Position numbers and translations under genes: made by a program. The notes under the pieces were generated by a model. That model had not been told where the DNA came from. It worked only from the letters and a program-made list of their open reading frames with translations, and ran no database searches. Positions 1-8,153 of a stretch of 64,000 nt of DNA are shown here, in pieces. Source of the DNA: Arthrobacter sp042667405 (GTDB taxonomy: Bacteria > Actinomycetota > Actinomycetes > Actinomycetales > Micrococcaceae). The DNA lies in assembly GCF_042667405.1 (NCBI RefSeq), contig NZ_JBHVAL010000001.1, positions 682,001-746,000 on the forward strand, in the 5' to 3' direction. Positions within the stretch are counted from its first letter, which is position 1. Each line of letters opens with the position of its first letter.

Positions 1-2
1 CC

Positions 3-407
3 GCGATGTTCCTCCACAACCGCTGGAACAGCATGGGCCAGAACTTCCTTGCAGAGTACTTCGTTGTCCAGGTGCCGATCTTCCTGATCGCCGCCGTCGG
101 CATCATCCTGCTTCGGCTCGCCGAAGGAAAACTGACTCGGCAAAGACTCCTTGAATACGCCCGCGCGGGATGGTTTACGCCGGCAGAAGTGGAAATGCTT
201 GCCACCGCACGGGGAAGGCGCCAAGCACTTCGCTGGGCGGCGTCACGGGGGCGAGCACCGCAAATGAAGGCCTTCATCAAGGGAGCAACAGCCCTGGCAT
301 TTACCCGCCAACGGATCCTCAGCGGACGCGACGTCAACTCGCACCAACGCGACGAACTCGAACACCTTCACGCAGTCCCCGTATTGCGGGCCGCGGTCCT
401 CCAGTAG
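3..407 (+). CDS. PrsW-family intramembrane metalloprotease, C-terminal part
   Basis: The open frame runs in from the window edge, so this is the 3' end of a longer gene. About 134 residues are visible. A hydrophobic segment (VPIFLIAAVGIILLRLA, near residue 22 of the visible part) is followed by a basic cytoplasmic tail rich in Arg and Ala. The sequence resembles the last membrane helix and tail of actinobacterial PrsW proteins, which are multi-pass membrane metalloproteases; the glutamate and histidine metal ligands would lie upstream and cannot be checked. The gene converges on nusB and ends just before a strong hairpin. Family assignment is from recognition of the tail only, so it is moderately secure. 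Confidence 0.6.
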   Translation, partial: AMFLHNRWNSMGQNFLAEYFVVQVPIFLIAAVGIILLRLAEGKLTRQRLLEYARAGWFTPAEVEMLATARGRRQALRWAASRGRAPQMKAFIKGATALAFTRQRILSGRDVNSHQRDELEHLHAVPVLRAAVLQ

Positions 408-422
408 GCCGCTTAAAGAAAT

Positions 423-453
423 GGACCCTTCCCGGTTTTCCCGGGAAGGGTCC
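423..453. terminator. Bidirectional hairpin terminator between prsW-like gene and nusB
   Basis: A perfect 13-bp inverted repeat (423-435 and 441-453) with a 5-base loop lies between two convergent genes. It is GC-rich with no long T-run, so it may act in both directions. Confidence 0.7.
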
Positions 454-476
454 AATCACAACTATTGTCAAGCCGG

Positions 477-887
477 CTACGCCAGCAGCGACGGCTTGAG
501 CTTTTGGAGACGGCCAAGCAATCCGTTGATGAAGGCCGGGGACTCGTCGGTGGACATCGTCTTGGCCAGGGCGACGGCTTCGCTTACCGCTACTCCGTCA
601 GGAACTTCGTCGTTGTAGAGAAGTTCCCAGGCTCCAATGCGAAGGATGATGAGGTCCACCGAGGGCATACGCTCAAGGGTCCAGCCCTGGGCATAGGTCT
701 CGAGGAACTCGTCGATGGTTGCTTGCATGGACACCACGCCTTCCACGATTTCCACCGTGTAGGGGTTGATGACCAGGTCTGTCTTCTCCCGACGCGCCTT
801 CAGGGCGTCAAAAGCCGAAACCGAGCGCTGCTCCGCTTCGAAAAGTACTTCCAAGGCCCTGCTACGGGCTTTACCGCGGGCGCTCAC
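477..887 (-). CDS. nusB: Transcription antitermination factor NusB
   Basis: 136 residues, the normal length for NusB, a small all-helical RNA-binding protein that works with NusE (S10) on boxA RNA in rRNA antitermination. The N-terminus (SARGKARSRALEVLFEAEQR) is the typical basic RNA-binding start, and the C-terminal part has the conserved ILRIGAWEL and FINGLLGRL segments. The GTG start shares one base with the efp stop codon (TAGTG), so the gene is probably translated by coupling to efp. In many actinobacteria efp-nusB is followed by pyrimidine genes; here the next gene is a convergent protease gene and a hairpin ends the transcript. Confidence 0.96.
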   Translation of the reverse strand: MSARGKARSRALEVLFEAEQRSVSAFDALKARREKTDLVINPYTVEIVEGVVSMQATIDEFLETYAQGWTLERMPSVDLIILRIGAWELLYNDEVPDGVAVSEAVALAKTMSTDESPAFINGLLGRLQKLKPSLLA

Positions 888-1450
888 TAGTCGTTGACCC
901 GGCCCAGGTAGCTGCCATCGCGGGTGTCGACCTTGACCTTGGTGCCCTGCTCCACGAACAGCGGCACCTGGATCTCGTAGCCGGTTTCAACTGTGGCCGG
1001 CTTGGTTCCAGCCGAGGAGCGGTCGCCCTGCAGGCCCGGCTCGGTGTAGGTGATTTCGAGCACAACGCTCGGGGGCAGCTCGATGTAGAGCGGCGTACCT
1101 TCGTGGATGGCGATGTTGACCATCTGGTTTTCAAGCATGAAGTTGGTGGCGTCGCCAACCGTCGCACCGGAGACCGTGATCTGGTCGTAGTCCTGGGTGT
1201 CCATGAAGACGAAGTCTTCGCCATCCTGGTACAGGTACTGGTAGTCGCGACGGTCGACAGTCGCGGTTTCGATCTTCAGGCCGGCGTTGAAGGTCTTGTC
1301 GACCACCTTGCCGGACATGACATTGCGCATCTTGGTGCGGACAAAGGCGCCACCCTTGCCGGGCTTGACGTGCTGGAACTCGATGATGTTCCAGAGCTGG
1401 CCCTCGAGCTTCAGTACGGTCCCGTTCTTGATGTCGTTTGTGGTTGCCAC
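887..1450 (-). CDS. efp: Elongation factor P
   Basis: 187 residues, full length. EF-P binds the ribosome between P and E sites and relieves stalling at polyproline. The three beta-barrel domains are recognisable: the N-terminal KOW-like domain with loop PGKGGAF carrying the conserved lysine at the tip, the central OB domain, and the C-terminal OB domain ending in RDGSYLGRVND. It heads the efp-nusB pair. Proteins with polyproline runs are present nearby (the MltG tail has repeated PVPVAPP), a plausible local client, though that link is inference. Confidence 0.97.
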   Translation of the reverse strand: MATTNDIKNGTVLKLEGQLWNIIEFQHVKPGKGGAFVRTKMRNVMSGKVVDKTFNAGLKIETATVDRRDYQYLYQDGEDFVFMDTQDYDQITVSGATVGDATNFMLENQMVNIAIHEGTPLYIELPPSVVLEITYTEPGLQGDRSSAGTKPATVETGYEIQVPLFVEQGTKVKVDTRDGSYLGRVND

Positions 1451-1605
1451 TCGTATCCTCTGGTTAATCGCACTGGTTCCAGCTGCCAGCTATCTATGCC
1501 AAGCAGGCGTGCCAATCGGCGCGCCAGCGCGTATTTATCAAAAATCCAAAAACCATTCTACCGTCAAATACGGAGCTGCCTTGCAAACAGCGTTCCGGGC
1601 AGCCT

Positions 1606-2127
1606 TCAGGAGGCAAGTTCCATGACGTCCCGTGCCCGCTGCAGGGCTACGGCCGAGGAGTAGATCAGCGCGGCATCGGCAGCCATGGCCACCCTCAGGT
1701 CCAGGGCCCTGGCGAACTCCTCGGATGCTGCAAGGGCGTTGCCGCTGACGAAGTAGGCACGGCCAAGGTACTGGCGCACTACCGCTTCCTTGGAGGTTCC
1801 CTGGACCTCTTGCAACAAATGCCGGAACAACTGGACAGCCCGGTCAAGGCGGTTGGTGGCACGGTGGACTTCTGCCTCGAAAATCCTCAGCCGGAAAGAC
1901 TCGGGATCCTTGTACCGGGCCTCCGCCAACAGCTCAGCTGCTTCCTTTGGCTGGTTCTCCAGCAGGAGGGCCATGATCCGGTCTGCGGGATCATCTGAAG
2001 CCGCAAGCGCGGTCTCCATGACTTCCTCGTTGACCACCACGGGCAAGAGCGTGTCGGGGTTCATCCGGACACCGGGGAAACCGGCAGTAGGCCAGTCACT
2101 GACACCTTCGCGCAGGGCGATCGTCAT
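1606..2127 (-). CDS. Tetratricopeptide-like protein coupled to aroB
   Basis: 173 residues, not a recognised enzyme. The middle and C-terminal parts look like TPR helices: alternating small and bulky residues, for example AELLAEARYKDPESFRLRIF and AVQLFRHLLQEV, then YLGRAYFVSGNALAASEEFA. No signal peptide or membrane helix is seen. Its ATG overlaps the aroB stop by four bases (ATGA), so it is the last gene of the aro block and probably co-translated with AroB. A role in protein-protein contact is likely from the fold, but the partner is unknown. Confidence 0.75.
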   Translation of the reverse strand: MTIALREGVSDWPTAGFPGVRMNPDTLLPVVVNEEVMETALAASDDPADRIMALLLENQPKEAAELLAEARYKDPESFRLRIFEAEVHRATNRLDRAVQLFRHLLQEVQGTSKEAVVRQYLGRAYFVSGNALAASEEFARALDLRVAMAADAALIYSSAVALQRARDVMELAS

Positions 2128-3215
2128 GATGCGATCTCCTGGTACGCGGCAAAGAGAAGGGAGGTATCGGGGACGTCCAGGATCCCGGGCTTGGCGATTC
2201 CGTCCAGCACGACAAAGCGGAGCAGGTCACCACGGGACTTCTTGTCCCGGCGCATGCCATCCAGCAGTCCCTGCCACCTGTCCCTGCGGTACGTGATGGG
2301 CAGGCCGAGGCTCTCGAGGATGGTGCGGTGCCGATCGGCATCGGCATCGGACAAGCGGCCTACACTGCGGGACAACTCTGCTGCGAACATCATTCCCACG
2401 GACACGGCGGCACCGTGGCGCCAGGAGTATCGCTCCACCAGTTCGATGGCGTGGCCGAGCGTATGGCCATAGTTCAGGATTTCGCGCAGACCGGATTCCT
2501 TGAGGTCCTGGGAGACGACGTCCGCCTTGACGGCAATGGCCCGCTCAATGAGTTCCCGGAGAACCTCGGAACCCGGGTCCGTCACGGCGTCCGTGTTCTT
2601 TTCGATCAGCTCGAGGATTACGGGGTCTGCGATGAATCCACATTTGATGACCTCGGCCATGCCGGAGATGAGCTCGTTCTTCGGCAGGGTCTGGAGCGTA
2701 TCGAGATCAGCCAGGACGGCTGCGGGCGGGTGGAAGGAACCCACGAGGTTCTTTCCCTCAGCCGTGTTGATGCCGGTCTTACCGCCAACTGACGCGTCAA
2801 CCATGCCCAGGAGACTGGTGGGCATGTGGATGACCTTGACGCCGCGAAGCCAGGTGGCGGCGACGAAGCCGGCGAGATCGGTAACAGCACCGCCGCCGAC
2901 TGCAACGATGGCATCCGAGCGGGTGAAGTCGTTTTGCCCCAGGACCTGCCAGCAGAACGCAGCAACCTGGATGTGCTTGCCTTCCTCGGCGTCCGGAATT
3001 TCAGCAGTGAGCGCGGTGAAACCAGCGCTCTCCAGTTCGTCGCGGACGGAGTCACCGGTCAGGCGGAGGGCGCGGGGGTGGATGACAAGTACCCGTCGGA
3101 CGCGCTCCCCGAGTTTTTCCGGAAGGCTCTCCAGCAGACCGCGGCCCACCACGACGTCATAGTTTTCGTTGACTGACTGGCCGGTCACCTTGATGACAGT
3201 TGCTTCGTTACTCAC
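2124..3215 (-). CDS. aroB: 3-dehydroquinate synthase
   Basis: 363 residues, normal length. It converts DAHP to 3-dehydroquinate, the second step of the shikimate pathway, in an NAD- and zinc-dependent reaction in the cytoplasm. The nucleotide-binding segment VGGGAVTDLAGFVAATWLRG and the substrate segment GGKTGINTAEGKNLVGSFHP are intact, and the metal-binding region includes the glutamate of MAEVIKCG and the histidines of NYGHTLGHAIE. The GTG start overlaps the aroK stop (GTGA). The order on the minus strand is aroE, aroC, aroK, aroB, TPR gene. Confidence 0.97.
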   Translation of the reverse strand: MSNEATVIKVTGQSVNENYDVVVGRGLLESLPEKLGERVRRVLVIHPRALRLTGDSVRDELESAGFTALTAEIPDAEEGKHIQVAAFCWQVLGQNDFTRSDAIVAVGGGAVTDLAGFVAATWLRGVKVIHMPTSLLGMVDASVGGKTGINTAEGKNLVGSFHPPAAVLADLDTLQTLPKNELISGMAEVIKCGFIADPVILELIEKNTDAVTDPGSEVLRELIERAIAVKADVVSQDLKESGLREILNYGHTLGHAIELVERYSWRHGAAVSVGMMFAAELSRSVGRLSDADADRHRTILESLGLPITYRRDRWQGLLDGMRRDKKSRGDLLRFVVLDGIAKPGILDVPDTSLLFAAYQEIAS

Positions 3216-3778
3216 TTTTCAACTTCCTCTTTCAAGGCTGCATGCTGGCGCAGCCGTTCCTCCAACTGGAGGCCGATGTCCGCCACGGTTCCTGTACGTA
3301 CATCCATGACGATGTCTGCGAGTCGTTCGTAGACAGGACGCCTGGTGGCAAACAGCGCTTCCCAGCGCGCCATGGCGTCACCCTGCAGCAGGGGCCTTCC
3401 GGTGTTCCGCGCGATGCGGTCCGCAACGGTCTCGGCGTCGCACTCCAGGTAGACCACCGTGCACTCCCCCAGCAGTTGCTGGGTCCCGGAGTCAAGGACC
3501 GCCCCGCCTCCGAGCGAAATAATCGCCGGTTGCTCCTTGGCGGACTCGATCGACTTCGCCACGGCCCTGGCCTCGATTTCGCGGAAGGCGTGCTCGCCCC
3601 GACCCGCGAAGATGTCAGCGATACTGCCATGGGCAGCGACGACTACAGCATCGGTGTCCACGAACGGGAGACCAAGCTGCTGGGCAAGCTGCTGGCCTAT
3701 GGCCGACTTGCCAACAGCCATAGGGCCCACCAAAACTACGGGACGGCCGGTGGAGCCGTCCAGGACAGAGCGGATCAC
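3212..3778 (-). CDS. aroK: Shikimate kinase
   Basis: 188 residues from the GTG at 3778, which shares its G with the aroC stop codon (TAGTG); an open frame continues upstream but only overlaps aroC. The enzyme phosphorylates shikimate with ATP. The P-loop GPMAVGKSAIG, the shikimate-binding Asp in VDTDAVV, the Arg in FREIEAR, the SLGGGAVL loop and the lid-region arginines (RNTGRPLLQ) are all present. Length is close to the usual 170-190 residues. Confidence 0.96.
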   Translation of the reverse strand: MIRSVLDGSTGRPVVLVGPMAVGKSAIGQQLAQQLGLPFVDTDAVVVAAHGSIADIFAGRGEHAFREIEARAVAKSIESAKEQPAIISLGGGAVLDSGTQQLLGECTVVYLECDAETVADRIARNTGRPLLQGDAMARWEALFATRRPVYERLADIVMDVRTGTVADIGLQLEERLRQHAALKEEVEK

Positions 3779-4977
3779 TACCGGCCGACCGTGTCCAGGG
3801 TTGCCGGGATGTTGTCCAGGTAGCTTTGGAGGTTGCGTGCGGTCTCGGCAACGGAGTCGCCACCGAACTTCTCGGCAACAGCTTCGGCCAGAACCAAGGC
3901 AACCATGGCCTCGGCCACAACACCGGCTGCTGGAACCGCACAAACATCCGAACGCTGGTGGTGGGCTTTCGCGGGCTCGCCCGTGCTGACGTCAATGGTG
4001 CGCAGGGCACGCGGGACTGTGGCGATCGGCTTCATGGCCGCACGGACCCGCAGGACCTCGCCAATGCTCATGCCACCTTCGATGCCGCCGGCACGGTTGG
4101 TCTGGCGAACGATCCTGCCGTCTTCATCCTTGACGATCTCATCGTGGGCGGCAGAGCCGCGACGGGCAGCTGTCAGGAAGCCATCTCCCACCTCGACGCC
4201 CTTGATCGCTTGGATGCCCATGAGCGCTGCTGCCAGTCGCGAGTCGAGCCTGCGGTCCCAGTGGACGTAGCTGCCAAGTCCCGGGGGAAGCCCGTAAGCG
4301 AGGACCTCAACTACACCGCCAAGGGTTTCACCTTCCTTGTGTGCAGCGTCTACCTCGGCCACCATTGCGTTGGATGTCTCACGGTCGAAGCAACGCAGCG
4401 GGTCGGCGTCAAGTGCGATCACATCCCCGGGGACAGGCAAGGGCCGGCCTTCGGGGACAGCGACGCTGGCGATGGAGACTGTGTGGCTGACGAGTTCGAT
4501 TCCAAGCTGCTTCAGGAACTGCGCTGCGACGGTACCAAGCGCCACGCGCGTGGCAGTTTCCCGTGCACTGGCGCGCTCAAGCACCGGCCGGGCCTCATCG
4601 AAGCCGTACTTCTGCATGCCCGTGAAATCGGCGTGCCCCGGACGCGGGCGCGTCAAAGGAGCGTTCCGCGCCTGGTCGGCCAGGAGTTCGGCGTCAACGG
4701 GATCAGCAGACATGATCTGCTCCCACTTGGGCCACTCGGTGTTTCCCACTTGGATGGCCACAGGACCGCCCTGGGTGATCCCGTGACGAACGCCACCCAT
4801 GATGGTGACCTCGTCCTGCTCAAACTTCATGCGGGCGCCCCGGCCGTAGCCCAGGCGGCGACGCGCCAGCGCGTCACGAATTTGCCCGCTGGTGAGTTCA
4901 ACACCGGCGGGCACGCCTTCAACAATTCCGATCAGAGCCGGACCGTGGGATTCACCGGCAGTCAACCAACGCAACAT
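3778..4977 (-). CDS. aroC: Chorismate synthase
   Basis: 399 residues from ATG 4977 (start MLRWLTAGESHG, the family signature). It makes chorismate from EPSP using reduced FMN. The conserved RRLGYGRGARMKFEQD segment that binds FMN and substrate is present, as are the C-terminal ALRTIDVSTGEPAKAHHQRSD residues of the signature region. The frame remains open for 21 codons upstream but these overlap the intergenic region after aroE and do not look like AroC. The gap to aroE is 26 bp; the stop overlaps the aroK start. Confidence 0.97.
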   Translation of the reverse strand: MLRWLTAGESHGPALIGIVEGVPAGVELTSGQIRDALARRRLGYGRGARMKFEQDEVTIMGGVRHGITQGGPVAIQVGNTEWPKWEQIMSADPVDAELLADQARNAPLTRPRPGHADFTGMQKYGFDEARPVLERASARETATRVALGTVAAQFLKQLGIELVSHTVSIASVAVPEGRPLPVPGDVIALDADPLRCFDRETSNAMVAEVDAAHKEGETLGGVVEVLAYGLPPGLGSYVHWDRRLDSRLAAALMGIQAIKGVEVGDGFLTAARRGSAAHDEIVKDEDGRIVRQTNRAGGIEGGMSIGEVLRVRAAMKPIATVPRALRTIDVSTGEPAKAHHQRSDVCAVPAAGVVAEAMVALVLAEAVAEKFGGDSVAETARNLQSYLDNIPATLDTVGR

Positions 4978-5003
4978 ATAACCAATCCTGCCATGTAAGG
5001 CCT

Positions 5004-5858
5004 CTAGAACACCCGTCGGGGAAGCCCGACTGAGTCGCACATCACATCTATGACGGCGGCATCGACTTCACGGCCGCTGAAGAGCCGTATCTGCTCCGCC
5101 GCCTGGTACATCAGCATCTCCAGTCCCGGGACTACCGCTCCCCCGTGCCCGCTCCACACTTCGGCGATGCGGCTTGGCCAAGGATCATAGGCAACATCCA
5201 GCAGGACCCCCGCACCGGTCGCCGGCAACGACGCCAATTCGTCGGCGAGGCTATCGGCTGCACGCGGAGGAAAAGTGGAGATGACCAGCTCAGCTGCCGC
5301 CACGGCGGTGACGGCCTCGGTCAACGGCCGCACCGAGAGGGAAATCCCGACGGCGGCCGCCGCGGCTTCTGCGTCTGACGCGCGTGAAGCGTCCCGGACA
5401 AAAACGTCTACATGACCGGCACCCAACTCATGAACCGCAGCCACTGCCGCAGCCGAGGTACCGCCGCCACCGAGGATGGCAGCATTCGGAGCCGAAACCA
5501 CCCCGGCATGACGAACCGATTCAACGATGCCCGCGACGTCAGTGTTGCAACCCGCACGACGCACCGTTCCGCCGTCGTGCTCGAAGACCACGGTGTTGAT
5601 GACACCCAACTGGGCGCCCGCGCCGCGCACTTCGTCGACTTCTTTGATCATTGCAGATTTGAGCGGCATGGTCACCGACAAGCCGCACCAGGCGTTGTCA
5701 CCCAGGAGCGACTCCATGAAGGCCGGAAGGCCATCCACGGTGACATCAATCGCCGAGTACTCAATATCCAAACCCAGCTTGGCGTACGCGGCCGAGTGGA
5801 GCGCCGGCGACTTCGAGTGGGAGATCGGATGCCCGAGGACCGCGGCCCGAAGCGTCAC
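5004..5858 (-). CDS. aroE: Shikimate dehydrogenase
   Basis: 284 residues from GTG 5858, which overlaps the mltG stop (GTGA). It reduces 3-dehydroshikimate to shikimate with NADPH. The substrate loop GHPISHSKSPALHS is intact, and the catalytic lysine lies in GLSVTMPLK. The nucleotide-binding turn is GGGGTSAAA rather than the more usual GAGGAxR, which is common in actinobacterial AroE-like proteins and could affect cofactor preference. Position within the aro block supports a true shikimate role over a quinate or YdiB-type role. Confidence 0.93.
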   Translation of the reverse strand: MTLRAAVLGHPISHSKSPALHSAAYAKLGLDIEYSAIDVTVDGLPAFMESLLGDNAWCGLSVTMPLKSAMIKEVDEVRGAGAQLGVINTVVFEHDGGTVRRAGCNTDVAGIVESVRHAGVVSAPNAAILGGGGTSAAAVAAVHELGAGHVDVFVRDASRASDAEAAAAAVGISLSVRPLTEAVTAVAAAELVISTFPPRAADSLADELASLPATGAGVLLDVAYDPWPSRIAEVWSGHGGAVVPGLEMLMYQAAEQIRLFSGREVDAAVIDVMCDSVGLPRRVF

Positions 5859-7564
5859 ACGCACCGTCCCGCATTGGCCTGGCACCAAGCGTTGTATTGC
5901 TCAACGTAGGTGTTGTGCTCAGCGAGCGTCTTGGAGAACTTGGTCTCCTTGGTGTCCAGGTTGATCGTTACCCAGTACATGTAGTCGTTGGGCGTGGGCT
6001 TGGCGGCAGAGTCGATAGCCGTCTTTCCCGGTGAACCGATCGGACCCACGGGCAGGCCGACGTTCGCGTAGGTGTTGTACGGATTCGATTTGTCGGCCTT
6101 TTCCTCTTCCGTAACGTGGAAGGACTTCCTGCCGAGACCGTAGGTGACCGTTGCATCCGACTGGATAAGCCCGCTTGTTTCGACGTTGTTGGGCTTGAGC
6201 CTGTTGTAGATGGCGCCTGCAACATTTCCATAGTCAGCCTGTCCACCTTCGGCTTGCACAATGCTGGCGATCGTCACGACGTCGTACTGCTTGGCGGGAT
6301 CGGTGATGCCCTGTGATTTCAGCTCATCCAGGGTGGTGGTTACAAGCTTCTGGATGATGTCCTTGGCGGAGGTTCCGAGATCGAAACGGTACTCCCCCGG
6401 CGCCAGGAAGCCTTCGAGGTTCTTGGCCTTGGCGGGAAGTCCGAACTGCCCGGGGGCCTGGTTAAGGGCGTTGAGCTGCTCCAACGGGATGCCGGAACCC
6501 TTGGCAATAGCGTCCAGGGATTCGTTGATCCGCAGCCCCGCACTCAGGGCGAAGTACATGACCTTGGAGGAGTCTTTGTTCACCAGGACCGCCACGGCGT
6601 CCGAGTTCTTCATCTCGGTCTTGAAGGTGAATTCACCTGGCGACAACTCGCCGCCCTGGCTGACGAATTCCTTAACAAAGGCGTCGGCATCCGCCACGAC
6701 GTGCTTCTGCACGAGATCGCTTGCTACCGCCTTGGGCCCGGCGCCTTGGGGAACGGTGACGCTGACGGATCCGGTCCCGGGACCGGGGTAGTCCGTGACC
6801 TTGTCCATGCCAAGCAGGGGCTTCAGGAACTGCGCTCCAACAGCTACGGCGGTGACGAACACAGCCAGCGTCAACAGAAGGGCAAGGACACGACGGCGAC
6901 GACGCGCCTTCTTCGCGGCAGCTTTGGTGGCGGGGGACGCTATTGGCGCCAGGAGTTCGTGGGCATGGTCATCATGGTGAAGCTCGTCGTGGTGGAGCTC
7001 CTCGTGGTGGAGCTCGTCGTGGTGGAGCTCCTCGTGGTGCAGCTCCTCGTGATGAAGCCCGTCGTGGTGCAGCTCATCATGGGCATCCACGCCGTGGTGG
7101 GAATCCTGCCCGGCGTATTCGTGGGCTTCCAACGGCGCCCCGGCGTGCTCGGCGAAAACCAATTCACCTTCGCCGTGGACCTGATCAGATTCTGCATGCT
7201 CACCGTGACCGGCATGGGCCGCGGCGACGCCGGCTGCCTCGTCAGCGTTCGAGGGCGCCGGTGCGACCGGCTGTTCCGCTGCGCGGGGAGGGGCAACCGG
7301 CACAGGAGGTGCAACTGGAACAGGAGGAGCTACTGGAACGGGCGGGGGCACGGGGGCCTGCGCAGCCGGAACGGCAGGGACGGGGCGGGGAAGTTCTGTT
7401 TCTGCCTCGGCCGCTGAAGAGTCCTCCCCCGGCGTGGCTTCGGGAACGGGTACGACATTGTGGTTCTGCGTGGCGAGAAATCTCTCGCGCGCCCGCAGCT
7501 CTTTGCGGGTCAGCGGCATGCCGCCGCCGGTACCGCTGGAGGGGTCGTTGTTGACCGGGCTCAC
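5855..7564 (-). CDS. mltG: Endolytic murein transglycosylase MltG with His-rich cytoplasmic tail
   Basis: 569 residues. MltG is a single-pass membrane lytic transglycosylase that cuts nascent peptidoglycan and helps set glycan strand length. Residues 1-220 are a long cytoplasmic region: PVPVAPP repeats near 75-93, a histidine-rich tandem repeat near 163-197, then a basic stretch (KKARRRRR). A membrane helix follows at about 226-244, then a LysM-like region and the YceG domain, with the catalytic glutamate expected in IASIVQAEGG. The GTG start overlaps the ruvX stop (GTGA). An internal ATG at residue 16 (MPLTRKELRARER) is an alternative start. Confidence 0.94.
   Translation of the reverse strand: MSPVNNDPSSGTGGGMPLTRKELRARERFLATQNHNVVPVPEATPGEDSSAAEAETELPRPVPAVPAAQAPVPPPVPVAPPVPVAPPVPVAPPRAAEQPVAPAPSNADEAAGVAAAHAGHGEHAESDQVHGEGELVFAEHAGAPLEAHEYAGQDSHHGVDAHDELHHDGLHHEELHHEELHHDELHHEELHHDELHHDDHAHELLAPIASPATKAAAKKARRRRRVLALLLTLAVFVTAVAVGAQFLKPLLGMDKVTDYPGPGTGSVSVTVPQGAGPKAVASDLVQKHVVADADAFVKEFVSQGGELSPGEFTFKTEMKNSDAVAVLVNKDSSKVMYFALSAGLRINESLDAIAKGSGIPLEQLNALNQAPGQFGLPAKAKNLEGFLAPGEYRFDLGTSAKDIIQKLVTTTLDELKSQGITDPAKQYDVVTIASIVQAEGGQADYGNVAGAIYNRLKPNNVETSGLIQSDATVTYGLGRKSFHVTEEEKADKSNPYNTYANVGLPVGPIGSPGKTAIDSAAKPTPNDYMYWVTINLDTKETKFSKTLAEHNTYVEQYNAWCQANAGRCV
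6974..7078 (-). repeat. 15-bp tandem repeats encoding histidine pentads in mltG
   Basis: Seven consecutive 15-base units encode pentads of pattern D/E-D/E/G-L-H-H (DELHH, DGLHH, EELHH, EELHH, DELHH, EELHH, DELHH), followed by DDHAHE. The units differ mostly at one codon, so the array is a coding minisatellite likely to vary in copy number. Confidence 0.92.
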
Positions 7565-8151
7565 AGTTGCAGTCCCCTCGTAGAAGAATCAGGTTCACTG
7601 CCGGAGGCAGCCTGCAGCGTTGGGGCACTGCTGGGCTTTTCGGGTTCCGTCGGCGCCTGCACTCGGCGGCCAACGTCCGTTCCTCTGGCTTTTTGCATGT
7701 CGATCGCGTGCTGGAGTATTCCAGCAGCAGCAACCTGATCAACCACTTTACGGTGATTCCGGCTGCTCATGCCAGCTTCATGCAGGTTGCGGTGTGCCGT
7801 CACGCTGGAAAGCCGCTCATCAATGAGGTTCACGGGAATGTCCAAACCTGCCCGTGAAAGCTCGTTCACAAGCAGCAGGGCATACTCGGTTGCCATGGCG
7901 GCCGAGCCCCGTTCCTCGCCCTTCATGGTGCGAGGCAGCCCCACGAAAATTTGCACCGCAGGCAATTCCGCGGCGTGCTTGACCACCAGACGGACATCGG
8001 AGTTCTTTTTGGCGTCGCGCCCGACCGTCTTGAACGGCGTGGCGAGGATTCCATCGGGATCGCACTGGGCAAGGCCCACCCTGACGGTACCGACGTCTAC
8101 CCCCAGCTTGATGCCATGGGGGTAGACGTCATCGTTAGTACGTGTGGACAC
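7561..8151 (-). CDS. ruvX: Putative Holliday junction resolvase / pre-16S rRNA nuclease RuvX (YqgF)
   Basis: 196 residues, somewhat longer than the usual 140-160 because of a Pro/Ser/Thr-rich C-terminal tail (VQAPTEPEKPSSAPT). The RNase H-fold core is clear: KLGVDVGTVRVGLAQCDPDG with the first catalytic Asp, the FVGLPRTMKGEERGSA loop, and IDERLSSVTAHRNL with the second acidic residue; the third Asp is in VVDQVAAAGIL. Family members mature the 16S rRNA 5' end and were also linked to Holliday junctions. The GTG start lies 2 bp after the alaS stop, and the stop overlaps mltG. The alaS-ruvX-mltG-aroE order is typical of actinobacteria. Confidence 0.93.
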   Translation of the reverse strand: MSTRTNDDVYPHGIKLGVDVGTVRVGLAQCDPDGILATPFKTVGRDAKKNSDVRLVVKHAAELPAVQIFVGLPRTMKGEERGSAAMATEYALLLVNELSRAGLDIPVNLIDERLSSVTAHRNLHEAGMSSRNHRKVVDQVAAAGILQHAIDMQKARGTDVGRRVQAPTEPEKPSSAPTLQAASGSEPDSSTRGLQL

Positions 8152-8153
8152 CG

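Noticed and set aside
1535..1568. Possible -35/-10 for efp
   Set aside because: TTTGAC and TAGAAT-like elements have wrong spacing.
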